Shown piece by piece: positions 9,829-18,576 of a DNA stretch of 64,000 bases. The stretch comes from Solirubrobacter sp963837485 (GTDB lineage Bacteria > Actinomycetota > Thermoleophilia > Solirubrobacterales > Solirubrobacteraceae). The stretch lies in contig CAWINP010000016.1 in NCBI GenBank assembly GCA_963837485.1, positions 1 through 64,000 on the forward strand, written 5' to 3'. The notes below the pieces were generated by a model. It ran no database searches. It saw only the letters and a list, made by a program, of their open reading frames with translations, and was not told where the DNA came from. Every line of letters starts with the position of its first letter. The stretch's first letter is position 1. Both the position numbers and the translations under genes were made by a program.

Positions 9829-10530
9829 ATGTCATACGCGCGCAAGCTCCCGCGGCGGCTGCCGTGGGCGGCGATCATCCTCGCGCTGATCGCCGTCTTT
9901 GTCGCGCTCGGCGGGCCAAGCTACGCCGACTCCGTTGTCCGCCGCGCGATCACCGCCGACAAGGTCGACGGCTTCCACGCTTCCAAGACGCCGAAGCCAG
10001 GGCGTCTCGTGCCGCTCGATCGCAACGCCAAGCTGCCCGCCTCGGTGCTTCCGAGAGGCCTCGCCGGTGAGCCCGGCTCGCAGGGCGTCAAGGGCGACAC
10101 CGGTGCACCCGGCGCCAACGGCGAGAAGGGCGAGAAGGGCGAGAAGGGCGATACCGGCCCGAGCGACAGTTACGTGGCCACGAAGAACTCGTACTTCCCG
10201 TCCACGCTCAGCACCCTCGGTGAGCCGGTGATTACGCTGGCCCTCCCGGCGGGCGACTACCTCGTCACCGCAAGCGGCACGATGGTCGACAATGTCTCCG
10301 CGAGCTTCCTCGCCACTGCGTGGATCCAGACGCCGACGGCCAGCATCTACGTCTACGACGGGCTCGACACCAGCGCGCACCGCTACGCCGCCTTCTCGCT
10401 CAGCCTGGGCGCGCGGCTCACCACCGCAGGTCTTGTGAAGCTGATGAGCTACAAGCCGACAAGCGACAGCTTCGCGTTCTACTACACGACGCTGACGGCG
10501 ACCAAGGTCGGGACGCTCACGACGCAGTGA
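9829..10530 (+). CDS. membrane-anchored or secreted collagen-like protein
   Basis: The 233-residue product has an N-terminal hydrophobic helix (residues 12-30, LPWAAIILALIAVFVALGG), then AITADKVDGFHAS, a motif common at the start of exported proteins in Thermoleophilia. Residues about 80-115 form a Gly-X-Y tract (GEPGSQGVKGDTGAPGANGE followed by three GEK triplets), as in bacterial collagen-like proteins. The C-terminal 120 residues are Thr/Ser-rich and probably beta-structured, comparable to trimerising heads of collagen-like surface proteins. It is expected to form surface fibres or a trimer. It is a single transcription unit next to the decayed element. Confidence 0.75.
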   Translation: MSYARKLPRRLPWAAIILALIAVFVALGGPSYADSVVRRAITADKVDGFHASKTPKPGRLVPLDRNAKLPASVLPRGLAGEPGSQGVKGDTGAPGANGEKGEKGEKGDTGPSDSYVATKNSYFPSTLSTLGEPVITLALPAGDYLVTASGTMVDNVSASFLATAWIQTPTASIYVYDGLDTSAHRYAAFSLSLGARLTTAGLVKLMSYKPTSDSFAFYYTTLTATKVGTLTTQ

Positions 10531-10935
10531 AACCCGCACCGCACGCGTGGCCGGCCTCGATGCGAAGCCGGCCGCGCGGGCATACGGTCGGATCCATGCG
10601 GAGCGCGGGCACGGCAGCGTCGCAGCCGCAGCAGCCATCCGCCGTCGCCGGGCGACTCCTTCCGGTCGCACGCGTCGCGATGCTGGCCGTGATCGCGCAG
10701 ATGTTGGTCGTGGTGCGCGTCGGGGGGAATCCGTAATTGACCCCGGGTCGGCTGCCGCTTAGTCCCGATGAGAATCGCGGCGGGCCGCCGTACCGTAAAC
10801 CGGACTGTTGATGTGTAGAGGTGGGGCGAGTGTTTGCACGCCCATCTCAGCCTACGGCTCAGCCGATGCACCGACGAGCACGTTGAACGCCGTGCAGACG
10901 TGAGCCAGCCCTCCTCGTGAAAGGTGGTGCCCGCC
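10531..10935 (+). other. intergenic region with possible 46-aa membrane peptide (10596-10736)
   Basis: The only candidate gene in this 400-base gap is an ATG at 10596 giving a 46-residue peptide with one hydrophobic segment (RVAMLAVIAQMLVVVRVGG). It lacks a good ribosome binding site (only weak GG pairs) and I recognise no homologue. The rest, including an AT-richer spot near 10735-10810, holds no gene I can support. It may contain the promoter of the secreted protein that starts at 10936. Confidence 0.3.
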
Positions 10936-11751
10936 ATGGCGCGCATGCCCCGGACCCGCCGCGCTCTCGTGCTTCCCGCAGTCGCCGCGGGTATCGCGGC
11001 GCTGCTGGCGGCGAGTCCCGCGCGAGCGATCGTGCGTGACGGGACCGCTCCCGTGATCAGCGCACATCTCGACAGGACGAGCTTCACCGCCGCGCAGTCG
11101 TTCTCGGTCACCCTCACCTTCCACTACGCACCCGCGGGCACGCAGGTCGGCTACCTGCTGACGCTGAAGAAGGGCGCCGCCTGGCAGACGGTGCGCAACG
11201 TCGCGGACCTCAACGGCATGGACGACGTCGACAACACGCGGCTCGTCGGCCAGCTCTTCGGCTCCCGCGCGGCGATCAAGGCGGGCCGATACCGGCTCAA
11301 GCTCTTCTCCGCCGAGACCAGCGTGACGCTGCCCTTCACGATCCGGAAGGCGCCGACCGTCGTGCCCGGTGAGGCCACCCCGCGGGCGGGACGCTGGACC
11401 GGCAATACGACCGCGAGCAACTTCACGACCGCCCCCGTGATCTTCACCGCGACGAAGGATCATCGGCACATCGTCAGGTTCAGCTTCAAGTACTCCTGGC
11501 AGGTGTCGATCAGCAGCGCCCCGTACCTCTGCACCGTCTTCGGAACGGCCGTCCGCAACGCGGCGACGCCGATCGCGCACAAATCGTTCAAGGTCAGCGG
11601 CGAACGCCTCTCCTTCAGCGGCACGTTCGACTCTCCGATACGCGCGCACGGAACGGTCGGATTGCAGGGTGTTCCGGTAAGCCAAGACTGCGGGGGAACG
11701 GCCTCGCTGGCGCTGGTCCCCTGGGCGGCCACCTGGGAAAAGGCCCGCTAA
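10936..11751 (+). CDS. secreted protein of unknown function
   Basis: The 271-residue product starts at an ATG about 8 nt after AAAGGTGG; an upstream in-frame GTG at 10924 is less likely. A signal peptide is evident (RALVLPAVAAGIAALLAASP, cleavage near ARA). DGTAPVISAHLDRTSFTAAQ begins an Ig-like or cadherin-like beta domain, and residues 150-270 (GRWTGNTTASNFTTAPVIFT and later CTVFG...QDCGG) form a second domain with two Cys. Two-domain exported proteins of this kind are frequent in this lineage and have no assigned role. Confidence 0.65.
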   Translation: MARMPRTRRALVLPAVAAGIAALLAASPARAIVRDGTAPVISAHLDRTSFTAAQSFSVTLTFHYAPAGTQVGYLLTLKKGAAWQTVRNVADLNGMDDVDNTRLVGQLFGSRAAIKAGRYRLKLFSAETSVTLPFTIRKAPTVVPGEATPRAGRWTGNTTASNFTTAPVIFTATKDHRHIVRFSFKYSWQVSISSAPYLCTVFGTAVRNAATPIAHKSFKVSGERLSFSGTFDSPIRAHGTVGLQGVPVSQDCGGTASLALVPWAATWEKAR

Positions 11752-11970
11752 CCCACCGCTTCCCCGGAAATAGTCGCCGTTGGTGTCGTGGTGACCTCTT
11801 GCGCGAGAGGCGACGGGTCGCCGGACTGCCGCCGCTGCCTCCGGCGGGGTTTCGCGTTCACTGGCGGCGGGTCGCCCGGATGTACCTCGCGAACAGCGCG
11901 AGATCGAGGACGACCAGCACGCAGCTCGCGACGATCAGCAACGGGTGGGTCGTCCGGCTAGGCTGACAGC

Positions 11971-12639
11971 GTGGCCGTTGAGCTCCCGATCTTCGCTCCG
12001 AGCGCGACCCCGTCCCTGCCGGCCGAGGAGCGGGCCGGGCTGGTGCGGCGGGCGAAGGCGCTCGCGTGGATCGGCGTCGGGTGGCATGTCGTTGAGGCGG
12101 CGATCGCGATCCTGGCCGGGCTCGCCGCGTCGTCGATCGCGCTGATCGGCTTTGGCGCCGACTCGCTCGTCGAGTCGGCGGCCGGGTTCATCGTGCTGTG
12201 GCGGTTCGCGGCCGCGCGCAGCGCGTCCGAGGCCGCCGAGCGCCGTGCGCAGCAGCTGATCGCGATCAGCTTCTATGTCCTCGCCGCGTACATCGCGGTC
12301 GAGGCGATCCGGTCGTTGACCGGCGGGAACGAGCCGGCGACGTCGTGGGTCGGGATCGGGCTGGCCGCGTTCACCGCGGTGACGATGCCGCCGCTCGCCA
12401 TCGCCAAGGCCCGTGTCGGCGCGCGGCTCGGGTCGTGCGCGACCAAGAGCGAGGGCCGGCAGAACATGCTCTGCGCCTACCTGTCGCTCGGGCTGCTCGC
12501 CGGGCTGGTCGCGAACGCGCTGCTGGGCTGGTGGTGGGCCGATCCGGTGGCCGCTCTCGCGATCGCCGGCGTCGCCGCGCGCGAGGGCCGGGATGCGTGG
12601 CGGGGGGAAGACTCCTGCTGCGCGCCCGCTATCCGGTGA
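11971..12639 (+). CDS. cation-diffusion-facilitator-like membrane transporter
   Basis: The 222-residue product starts at GTG and has five or six transmembrane segments. AKALAWIGVGWHVVEAAIAI and ALIGFGADSLVESAAGFIVL correspond to TM1-2 of the cation efflux (CDF) superfamily; the D-S-L-V-E motif replaces the usual H-S-x-x-D zinc site of TM2. The cytoplasmic C-terminal domain of classic CDF proteins is absent, replaced by a short GEDSCCAPAIR tail with paired Cys that could bind metal. It is probably a divalent metal or organic-cation permease; the substrate is unknown. Its 3' end overlaps the next, convergent gene by 11 bases. Confidence 0.7.
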   Translation: MAVELPIFAPSATPSLPAEERAGLVRRAKALAWIGVGWHVVEAAIAILAGLAASSIALIGFGADSLVESAAGFIVLWRFAAARSASEAAERRAQQLIAISFYVLAAYIAVEAIRSLTGGNEPATSWVGIGLAAFTAVTMPPLAIAKARVGARLGSCATKSEGRQNMLCAYLSLGLLAGLVANALLGWWWADPVAALAIAGVAAREGRDAWRGEDSCCAPAIR

Positions 12640-14986
12640 CGCGCGGGGCCTGAGCGGCGCGGCCGCAGACGGTGATCGTCCGCGTGAGGGTCACGGGAGC
12701 GGTGCCCGAGCCCTCCTCGAACGTGACGCTGATCCGGAGCACATGGCGCCCAGGGGAGAACACGCGCGTGAGCGGGGTCAACTGCCGCTGGAGCAGCCGA
12801 AGCGTCCGGGTGCCGATGCGGCGGCCGTCGACGCTGACCTTCGCCACGCTCATCCTCTGGCCCCTCAGCCGGACCTGCGCGACGCGGGTGATGCAGCGGG
12901 TCCTGCTCGCGGTGATGCCGGCGATCCCGCCCTCGCCTGCGTCCGGCGGCGTGGGGCCCGGAGGAAGGAATGGCGCAACGGGTGACGGCAAGGGACCCGG
13001 GAGCGGCGGCACGACCGGCGGCAATGGGCCAGGCTCCGGGGTCGGCGGGATCGGCGGCTCCGGCGGGACGTTCGGGCAGTCGACCGTCGTGGTGATCGAG
13101 CCGTCGTCGCTGATGTCGATCCCGCCGACGCTCCCGCTCGCGGTCGCGACGTTCGTCACCGCCGTGATCGCGCAGTCCGCGCCGGGCTCGTCCGTCTTGT
13201 GCGAGCAGGCGTAGGTCCACTTGTCGCCGGGATCGAGCGTGTCCGGCGACGTGTCCTGGTTCTTGCTCGTGAGCGAAGGCGGGTCGTCGCACTTGGAGTC
13301 GGTGACCTTGACCGAGCCCGCCGGGATCGGGAGGTCGCCGGGGTTGGTGACGTCAAGCGTGTAGCGCAGCGTGTCCCCCGCCTCGACGAGCGCCGGGCCG
13401 CTCTTGTCGAGCGCGATCCCCGGCACGCCCGCGCGCTTGTTGACGAACGTGCAGGACGCCTGCCCCCCTGCCTGCAGCACGAGCCCGTCCCACGAGACCC
13501 CGGAGCGGGGCGCGCCGCGCCGCCGGGTCACCGTGCCGCAGCTCACGCTGGACGTGTAGAGCGCCGGATCCGTGCCGGCGACCGCGGACTCGCTGACGTT
13601 GTACTTGCCGGGCGCCAGGAACAGGGTGATCTTGTCGCCGTCGCCCGCCGCCGGAAACACCGTCACGCCGTTGACGATCAGGTCGAACCGTCCCGGGTCG
13701 CCGGCCGGCCACAGCTCTTTCTCGACGGTCAGCGCCGCGGGCAGCCAGTCGCCGAAGTCGCGCCCCGTGGCGTTGGGAGTGGCGGCGGCCACGATCGGCC
13801 CCCAACCGCACCCGAACAAGCCACCTGGACCGTCCGCGAAGCCTCCCGACGTCCCCGCGCTCGGGTATGAGCAACGCCACGGGGTCGGCTCCTTGCTGCT
13901 GCGCCCCGGAGTGCCGAGCGTCTCGCGCAGCCGGTAGCTGTCCGAAGGCGGGCGGATGTCGTCGATCACGTAGTGGCCGTTCTTGTCGGTCACCGCGAAC
14001 GGCTCGTTCGCGTCGCGCACGCCGTCGTTGTCGTAGTCGGCCCAGATCAGGAACCGCGGGATGCCGGGCTCGCCCGCGTCGCGCACGCCGTCGGCGTCGA
14101 GGTCGAGGAACTTGGTGCCGGAGGCCGAGCACGTGCGCACGCTCAGCGGCTGCGGGGCCACGTAGTCCTGCTCGTTGGAGGTTTCCGAGAGCGACGAGCG
14201 CGAGTGCATCCAGATCGACGTGAACGCGACGCACTTGTTGTGGAACCCAATCTGCATGAGCGAGCTGAGGTTGAGCGCCGCCTCGCTGAACCGCTCGGCG
14301 GGGATCGTCGAATCCGGCGGATAGGTGCCGGGCAAGCGGCTTGTGATCGTCCCCGCGTTGACCGCGCCCTGGACCGACCCGACGGGGAGCGTCTGAAGCT
14401 GCTCGATCGTCCCGGTCCTCGCGCAGCCGGTGGCCGGGTCGGGCGTCGTCGTCGTCCACCTGGCCACCGCGATCTCGACCTCGTTGCCATGTGGCAATGT
14501 CGCCACCATCAAGTCGCCGGTCGTACGGCACGGGATCATCGCCTGCCCGTTGTTCCACAGGCGCCCGTCGTGGTTGAGCTCGAAGACGATGGCCGCGGTC
14601 CCCTCGGCGGTCTCGCGCGTGAAGGCGAGGTAGAGGAACGTATCGGCGGCGGGCTGGTCGACCGCCGCCCAGGCGTCGCGGATGTTGACCTTCGACGGGT
14701 TGACGCCCCCGGCTTCGGTGGTGAGGTCCCAGTCGCCGGGCTCGAGCAGCTTGGTCCCGCCGGCGAAGCTGCTGTCCTGCTCGTTCGGATCCGGGTTGTG
14801 CACGACCCGGCCGTCGCCCTGGAGCCTCTGCCAATCGACGAGCGGCGCCGCGTTGTCTTGGTTGCCGTCGCCGCCCTGGAAGTTGCTGCCCGACAATGCA
14901 GCCGGGCCGGAGGGAACCTGACCCAGAGCCGCCGCCGGCGCAAGGGCCAGGAGCACGACGGTCGCGGCAACCAGCGCCCGCATCAT
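12629..14986 (-). CDS. large secreted SdrD B-like / DUF11-like surface protein
   Basis: The 785-residue product starts with a signal peptide (MMRALVAATVVLLALAPAAA). Residues about 285-345 (GTKFLDLDADGVRDAGEPGI, then YDNDGVRDANEPF and KNGHYVIDD) form an SdrD B-like domain whose Asp-rich loops bind calcium. Residues about 525-640 (GIALDKSGPALVEAGDTLRY, YTLDVTNPGDLPIPAG) match the DUF11 conserved-repeat domain found in cell-surface proteins. A Pro-rich hinge (PPEPPIPPTPEPGPLPP) precedes a C-terminal basic beta domain with two Cys. No LPXTG motif or C-terminal membrane helix is visible, so wall attachment is not by sortase. It probably has an adhesive or structural role. Confidence 0.75.
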   Translation of the reverse strand: MMRALVAATVVLLALAPAAALGQVPSGPAALSGSNFQGGDGNQDNAAPLVDWQRLQGDGRVVHNPDPNEQDSSFAGGTKLLEPGDWDLTTEAGGVNPSKVNIRDAWAAVDQPAADTFLYLAFTRETAEGTAAIVFELNHDGRLWNNGQAMIPCRTTGDLMVATLPHGNEVEIAVARWTTTTPDPATGCARTGTIEQLQTLPVGSVQGAVNAGTITSRLPGTYPPDSTIPAERFSEAALNLSSLMQIGFHNKCVAFTSIWMHSRSSLSETSNEQDYVAPQPLSVRTCSASGTKFLDLDADGVRDAGEPGIPRFLIWADYDNDGVRDANEPFAVTDKNGHYVIDDIRPPSDSYRLRETLGTPGRSSKEPTPWRCSYPSAGTSGGFADGPGGLFGCGWGPIVAAATPNATGRDFGDWLPAALTVEKELWPAGDPGRFDLIVNGVTVFPAAGDGDKITLFLAPGKYNVSESAVAGTDPALYTSSVSCGTVTRRRGAPRSGVSWDGLVLQAGGQASCTFVNKRAGVPGIALDKSGPALVEAGDTLRYTLDVTNPGDLPIPAGSVKVTDSKCDDPPSLTSKNQDTSPDTLDPGDKWTYACSHKTDEPGADCAITAVTNVATASGSVGGIDISDDGSITTTVDCPNVPPEPPIPPTPEPGPLPPVVPPLPGPLPSPVAPFLPPGPTPPDAGEGGIAGITASRTRCITRVAQVRLRGQRMSVAKVSVDGRRIGTRTLRLLQRQLTPLTRVFSPGRHVLRISVTFEEGSGTAPVTLTRTITVCGRAAQAPRVTG

Positions 14987-15044
14987 CGCGCCAGCGTCAC
15001 ACGCCCGGACCGGCGCCGCCTCATCCGCATGGGGTGATCCAGCT

Positions 15045-15752
15045 TCAGCGGATCCTCACCGGCGTGCCGGGGATCGCCGCCTGCCCGATCCGCCGCACGA
15101 CGCTGGAGATCGCCGCGTTCGAGAGCCGGACGCAGCCGTGGCTGGCGGCGGAGCCGAGCGGATCGCGCAGGCTCGCGCCGCCGCGCCCGTGCAGCGCCAC
15201 CCTCCCGTCGCCGCCGTCGTAGCGCTGCAGCACGTCGCTGTGCGCGGTCAGCGTCACCACCCAGCGCCCCAGGAAGTCCGAGGCCGGGTTCGCGTACGCC
15301 TCGACGAGCGCGAACAGCCCGCGCGGGGTCGGCGTGCCCGGCGCGCCGACCACCGCGCGATAGCGCGCGACCCGCCTGCCGGCGCGCAGCAGCGTGACAG
15401 TGCGGGGGCGCAGCCGGACGTCGATGCGCCACGGCGTCGCCGACGGCTGCACGCGGCCCGCCTCGATCCACCCCTTGGCGACGTTCGGCCGCGTCGGGAG
15501 CCGCACCTGCAGCCAGCAGCGCCCGTCGCGATCGTGCCGGACCGCGAGCACGAGCAGCGCACCCGCCTGCGCGGGCGTGACCCAGCGCCGCGCGCGGCCG
15601 CCCGGCCGCTCGCTCACGCCGGTGCGGGCCAACAGCTCCCCGCGCCACGACTGCGTCGCGGACGGCCGGTCCGCGCCGCACGCAGCCCAAGCGCGTGCCG
15701 GCGCCACGGCGAAGCCCGCCGCGACGACGATTGCGAGCGCGAGCCGGCGCAT
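15045..15752 (-). CDS. exported L,D-transpeptidase (YkuD domain)
   Basis: The 235-residue product has a signal peptide (RRLALAIVVAAGFAVAPARA) and a first domain of about 90 residues resembling an SH3-like module. The YkuD catalytic domain follows (RVARYRAVVGAPGTPTPRGL), with HGRGGASL and the active-site signature SHGCVRLSN. The cysteine attacks the third-position diamino acid of peptidoglycan stems and forms 3-3 cross-links or attaches proteins. All signature residues are present. The gene lies 58 bp downstream of the large surface protein gene, in the same direction, so a common cell-envelope role is plausible. Confidence 0.88.
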   Translation of the reverse strand: MRRLALAIVVAAGFAVAPARAWAACGADRPSATQSWRGELLARTGVSERPGGRARRWVTPAQAGALLVLAVRHDRDGRCWLQVRLPTRPNVAKGWIEAGRVQPSATPWRIDVRLRPRTVTLLRAGRRVARYRAVVGAPGTPTPRGLFALVEAYANPASDFLGRWVVTLTAHSDVLQRYDGGDGRVALHGRGGASLRDPLGSAASHGCVRLSNAAISSVVRRIGQAAIPGTPVRIR

Positions 15753-15870
15753 CCCCGCCAGCGTCGCTGCAGGCTGGGTGAGCGCGCATCCCCCGTATCG
15801 GAGGAGGCGTTAGCGATCTGACCGATCGGCCAGCTACCGCATCCCCCGGCAACGCGCCAAACTTCTGGGT

Positions 15871-16251
15871 ATGGGTCGAAGGCGCCGGAGCTCCGTCGTG
15901 CCGTTCGTGCTGCTCGGTGCGGCGGTGTCGCTCGGCGTGGTCGCGGTGACCGCGTCGCGCTTCGGGTGGCGCCGCACGAGGGTCGCGTCAGGGGACGCGT
16001 TGCCGCCGTCGACCGCGGACGACGACGCGCTGCCCGGAGCAACCGGGGATCAGGCTGAGAAGACACGGCGGAGCGCCACCGGTGAGACGGAGTCCGCCGC
16101 GGCCGCCGAAGCTCAACACCCGCGACCGCAGCTGACCCCGGTCCGCCGGTTCGCACCCGCCGTCCGCTGGGACGCCTCCCCCGAGGAGTACGCCGCCGCG
16201 CGAGCGAGCGGCGACCCGCCAGCTCCGTCGGCCCACCCGACAGGGGCGTAA
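15871..16251 (+). CDS. single-pass membrane protein of unknown function
   Basis: The 126-residue product has a basic N-terminus (MGRRRRSS), one transmembrane helix (VVPFVLLGAAVSLGVVAVTA), and then a polar, acidic and Pro/Ala-rich tail with no recognisable domain. No clear Shine-Dalgarno sequence precedes the ATG. The low-complexity tail and divergent position relative to the transpeptidase fit an envelope accessory protein, but no function can be assigned. Confidence 0.5.
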   Translation: MGRRRRSSVVPFVLLGAAVSLGVVAVTASRFGWRRTRVASGDALPPSTADDDALPGATGDQAEKTRRSATGETESAAAAEAQHPRPQLTPVRRFAPAVRWDASPEEYAAARASGDPPAPSAHPTGA

Positions 16252-16328
16252 GACCTGATTCCGGTCTGAGCGAACGGATAGGTCAGCCGCGTTGACTGCC
16301 GATCCGGAGCGGCGAAGGATCGGACCCT

Positions 16329-17060
16329 GTGAAGCAGGCTCGGCTTGGAGCCCTCGCCGCGGTCCTCGTCTGCTGCGGCGCTCTTATTCTCGCCGGCGCG
16401 CTCAATGGCGTCGCGGGCGCCAACGTCGTCTCGGTCGCGACGCCCGCCGCGACGCCCACGCCCACGGCGACCAAGACGCCGAAGCCGACGCCCACCCCAT
16501 CGCGGACGCCGACGCCGACCCCGACTCCCACCCGGACGCCGACGCCGACCCCGACTCCCACCCGGACGCCGACGCCGACGCCCACGAAGACGCCGAACGC
16601 CTCACCCACGCCGACGGCGACCTCCATCCCGACGCCGACGGCGACGCCCACGCCGGTCGCGTTCGAGGCCACGCCCGCCCCGTTGCTCGCAACCCGTCCG
16701 CCGGCGACCACCCCGCGGATGCTGGTTCCGTTCCCCGTCGTGCGGATCAAGGGCGTTATCGGGACCTCCGGCGCCCGCGTGACGCTCCTGACCGTGCGCG
16801 CGCCGAAGGGCGCCCGGATCGTGATCGAGTGCCGCGGCGCCGGCTGTCCGGCGAGGCGGAGCGCCGCGACCAGCGGGCTGCGGCGGTTCAGGGCCTTCGA
16901 GCGCACGTTGCGAGCCGGCGTGAAGCTCACGATCGTCGTGTCCAAGCCGGGCTTCGTCGGCAAGTGGACCGAGATCGTGGTACGGCGCGGCCTCGCGCCG
17001 CGGCGCTCGGACTTGTGCGTGGCGCCCGGCGCCCGCAAGCCGGAGCGCTGCCCCGCATGA
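16329..17060 (+). CDS. secreted Thr/Pro-repeat protein, first gene of a three-gene envelope operon
   Basis: The 243-residue product starts at GTG (16329). Its signal segment is RLGALAAVLVCCGALILAGA. Residues about 38-110 are almost pure Thr/Pro with Lys/Arg interruptions (for example TPTPTPTRTPTPTPTPTRTP), an extended stalk and likely mannosylation substrate. The C-terminal domain (VRIKGVIGTSGARVTLLTVR, then IECRGAGCPARRSAATSG) is a small basic beta domain with a Cys pair. The stop overlaps the next start (ATGA), which implies translational coupling. Confidence 0.65.
   Translation: MKQARLGALAAVLVCCGALILAGALNGVAGANVVSVATPAATPTPTATKTPKPTPTPSRTPTPTPTPTRTPTPTPTPTRTPTPTPTKTPNASPTPTATSIPTPTATPTPVAFEATPAPLLATRPPATTPRMLVPFPVVRIKGVIGTSGARVTLLTVRAPKGARIVIECRGAGCPARRSAATSGLRRFRAFERTLRAGVKLTIVVSKPGFVGKWTEIVVRRGLAPRRSDLCVAPGARKPERCPA
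16506..16579 (+). repeat. 30-bp tandem repeat (2.5 copies) inside the Thr/Pro-rich gene
   Basis: Two identical 30-base units occupy 16506-16535 and 16536-16565, and a partial third copy follows. Each unit encodes ten residues of the Thr/Pro stalk. The copies are perfect at DNA level, including synonymous positions, which indicates recent slippage or unequal exchange, so stalk length may vary between strains. Confidence 0.8.
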
Positions 17061-17455
17061 ACGGCTGGACGGTCGCGTCGCTGCCCGCGGCGGCGTTCGG
17101 CGTCGCCTTCCTGCTGTCGGCGGGAACGCCGCCCGCGCCGCCGCTCGCGTCCGGGCGCGTGCTGCGCGCCGCCGCTCCGATCCCGGCCATGGCGGCCACG
17201 CCCGCGCCGGTCGTGACCCCGCCCGCGCGCCCCGCCAGGCCCGCAAAGCGAAGGCCGGCGGCTCGCCGCGCGGCCGTGAGACGGCCAACGACGCGGGCGA
17301 TCCAGGCGACCCAGACGCCGCTCCCGACCGCGACGCCCACGCCCGCGGCGACGCCGCAGGTCACACCGCTCCCGAGGCCGGCGCCAAAGCCCGCGAAGAA
17401 GCCCGCGCCGGCGAAGGACTTCGACTCCTCCGGCGGCTTCGACTCGCAGGGATGA
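17057..17455 (+). CDS. Ala/Pro-rich exported protein
   Basis: The 132-residue product starts at an ATG overlapping the previous stop (ATGA). The N-terminus is hydrophobic (WTVASLPAAAFGVAFLLSAG), followed by a low-complexity region rich in Ala, Pro, Arg and Lys, a short Thr/Pro repeat (PLPTATPTPAATPQVTPLP), and the tail KDFDSSGGFDSQG. No domain is recognisable. Its stop overlaps the third gene of the operon in the same way. Composition suggests an extended wall-spanning peptide. Confidence 0.55.
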   Translation: MNGWTVASLPAAAFGVAFLLSAGTPPAPPLASGRVLRAAAPIPAMAATPAPVVTPPARPARPAKRRPAARRAAVRRPTTRAIQATQTPLPTATPTPAATPQVTPLPRPAPKPAKKPAPAKDFDSSGGFDSQG

Positions 17456-17934
17456 CCGGCCGCCGCGCCCCCATCGTCGCCGTCGCCGCGATCGCCGCGA
17501 TCGTCGCGGGCATCTGGACGGGCGGCGCCGTCAGTCCGGCGCCCGCACGCGGTGTCGACACCAGCGCCCTCACCCGCTTCGACGCCGCCCGCGGCTCCGC
17601 CCGCGCGCGGCTCGGCGCCGGCACCACGCCGAGCCTCCAGCGCCTTGCCGCCAAAGAGCTGTCCGTCGTCTATCGCCGCGCCGCGCTCACGCTCCCGGAT
17701 CAGGCGATCCCGCTGGATCAGGCGGCGAGCGCCTACGACGCGCTCGGCGCCGCATCCCGGCCTGCCGCCTACGCCGACGCGGCGCAACGCGCGCTGCACG
17801 CCGACGCGGCGCTCGCCGCCGCGCTTCGGCGTCCGGCGCGCGCGCCCGGGGAGCCCCTGATCCCGCCCATCCTGCCGCTCGTGCTGCTCGTCTCCGCAGC
17901 GGCCGGCGTCGCGGTCTCGACCCGCCTCGGATAG
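17452..17934 (+). CDS. small membrane protein with two hydrophobic segments
   Basis: The 160-residue product is translationally coupled to the preceding gene (ATGA). An N-terminal helix (APIVAVAAIAAIVAGIWTGG) precedes an Ala-rich helical middle (residues 35-125) and a C-terminal membrane helix (PPILPLVLLVSAAAGVAVST) near the end. The topology would place the middle domain outside the cell, held at both ends. It could anchor or assemble the two Thr/Pro-rich products. No homologue is recognised. Confidence 0.55.
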   Translation: MTGRRAPIVAVAAIAAIVAGIWTGGAVSPAPARGVDTSALTRFDAARGSARARLGAGTTPSLQRLAAKELSVVYRRAALTLPDQAIPLDQAASAYDALGAASRPAAYADAAQRALHADAALAAALRRPARAPGEPLIPPILPLVLLVSAAAGVAVSTRLG

Positions 17935-18051
17935 GTCGTATATCCGCCGAAGCCTGTACTACCGGCGTTGCTTCGCCCCGCACCCAAAACTAGGCTCGCC
18001 ATAACCCCAGGGGGCACGGCGCCCCTGACCGAACTCGAGCAGTAGGAGCAG

Positions 18052-18576
18052 ATGAAGGATGCGGCGGCCACGGACGGTCCCCCGCCCCCGTCGCAGCGGG
18101 GGTCGCGCGTGAGCGACCGCTTCCAGCGGTCGCGGGTGCCGATGCTGCCGACGGTCCTGTTCGCGGATGCGAGCGAGGACTACCGCGCGATGGCCAAGGA
18201 CGCCCTGCTCGAAGGCCGCAGCGCGACCGACATGCGCATGGTGGCCGACGGCGCCGAGCTGCTCGCGTACCTGCGCGCGGACGCGCACGACGGTCCGATG
18301 ACGCCGGCGCCGAGCCTGATCCTGCTCGACGCCGCGCTCCCGGGCGAGCCGAGCGGGCTCGACGCGGTCCGCGCGCTCAAGCAGGACCCGGCCTCCCGCC
18401 CGATCCCGGTGGTCGCGCTCGGCGCGACCGACGACAAGGACACGGTCGCCGCCGCCTACGCCGCCGGAGTGAACACGTACATCGTCAAGCCGGTCACGTT
18501 CCTCGCGCTCGTCCGCCTGATGAAGATCCTCACTGCCTACTGGCTCGAGGCGGCGGAGCTCCCGCCGGGGGCATGA
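18052..18576 (+). CDS. single-domain response regulator (REC, Rcp1-like)
   Basis: The 174-residue product starts at an ATG with GGAG 4-7 nt upstream. After a Pro-rich 35-residue leader the REC domain begins at MLPTVLFADASEDYRAMAKD. The phospho-acceptor Asp lies in LILLDAALPG, followed by the conserved T/A position (VVALGATDD) and the switch Lys in TYIVKPVTFLAL. No output domain follows. Small receivers of this type relay phosphate or bind partner kinases. The gene overlaps the next start (ATGA), and the downstream protein is a c-di-GMP enzyme with its own REC domain, so the two probably act in one pathway. Confidence 0.85.
   Translation: MKDAAATDGPPPPSQRGSRVSDRFQRSRVPMLPTVLFADASEDYRAMAKDALLEGRSATDMRMVADGAELLAYLRADAHDGPMTPAPSLILLDAALPGEPSGLDAVRALKQDPASRPIPVVALGATDDKDTVAAAYAAGVNTYIVKPVTFLALVRLMKILTAYWLEAAELPPGA

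Noticed and set aside
11860..11960. Minus-strand hydrophobic frame (LLIVASCVLVVLDLALFARY) near the cation transporter.
   Set aside because: It has no ATG or GTG start with a ribosome binding site and is about 25-36 residues long; it may be chance in GC-rich DNA.
14983..15852. Long overlapping frames opposite or around the transpeptidase and other high-GC genes.
   Set aside because: Their products are Arg/Ala/Pro-rich without family motifs; they are shadow frames of real genes.
16506..16579. Possible CRISPR-like repeat pattern.
   Set aside because: Units are directly adjacent without spacers and encode Thr/Pro codons in frame; no cas genes are visible.
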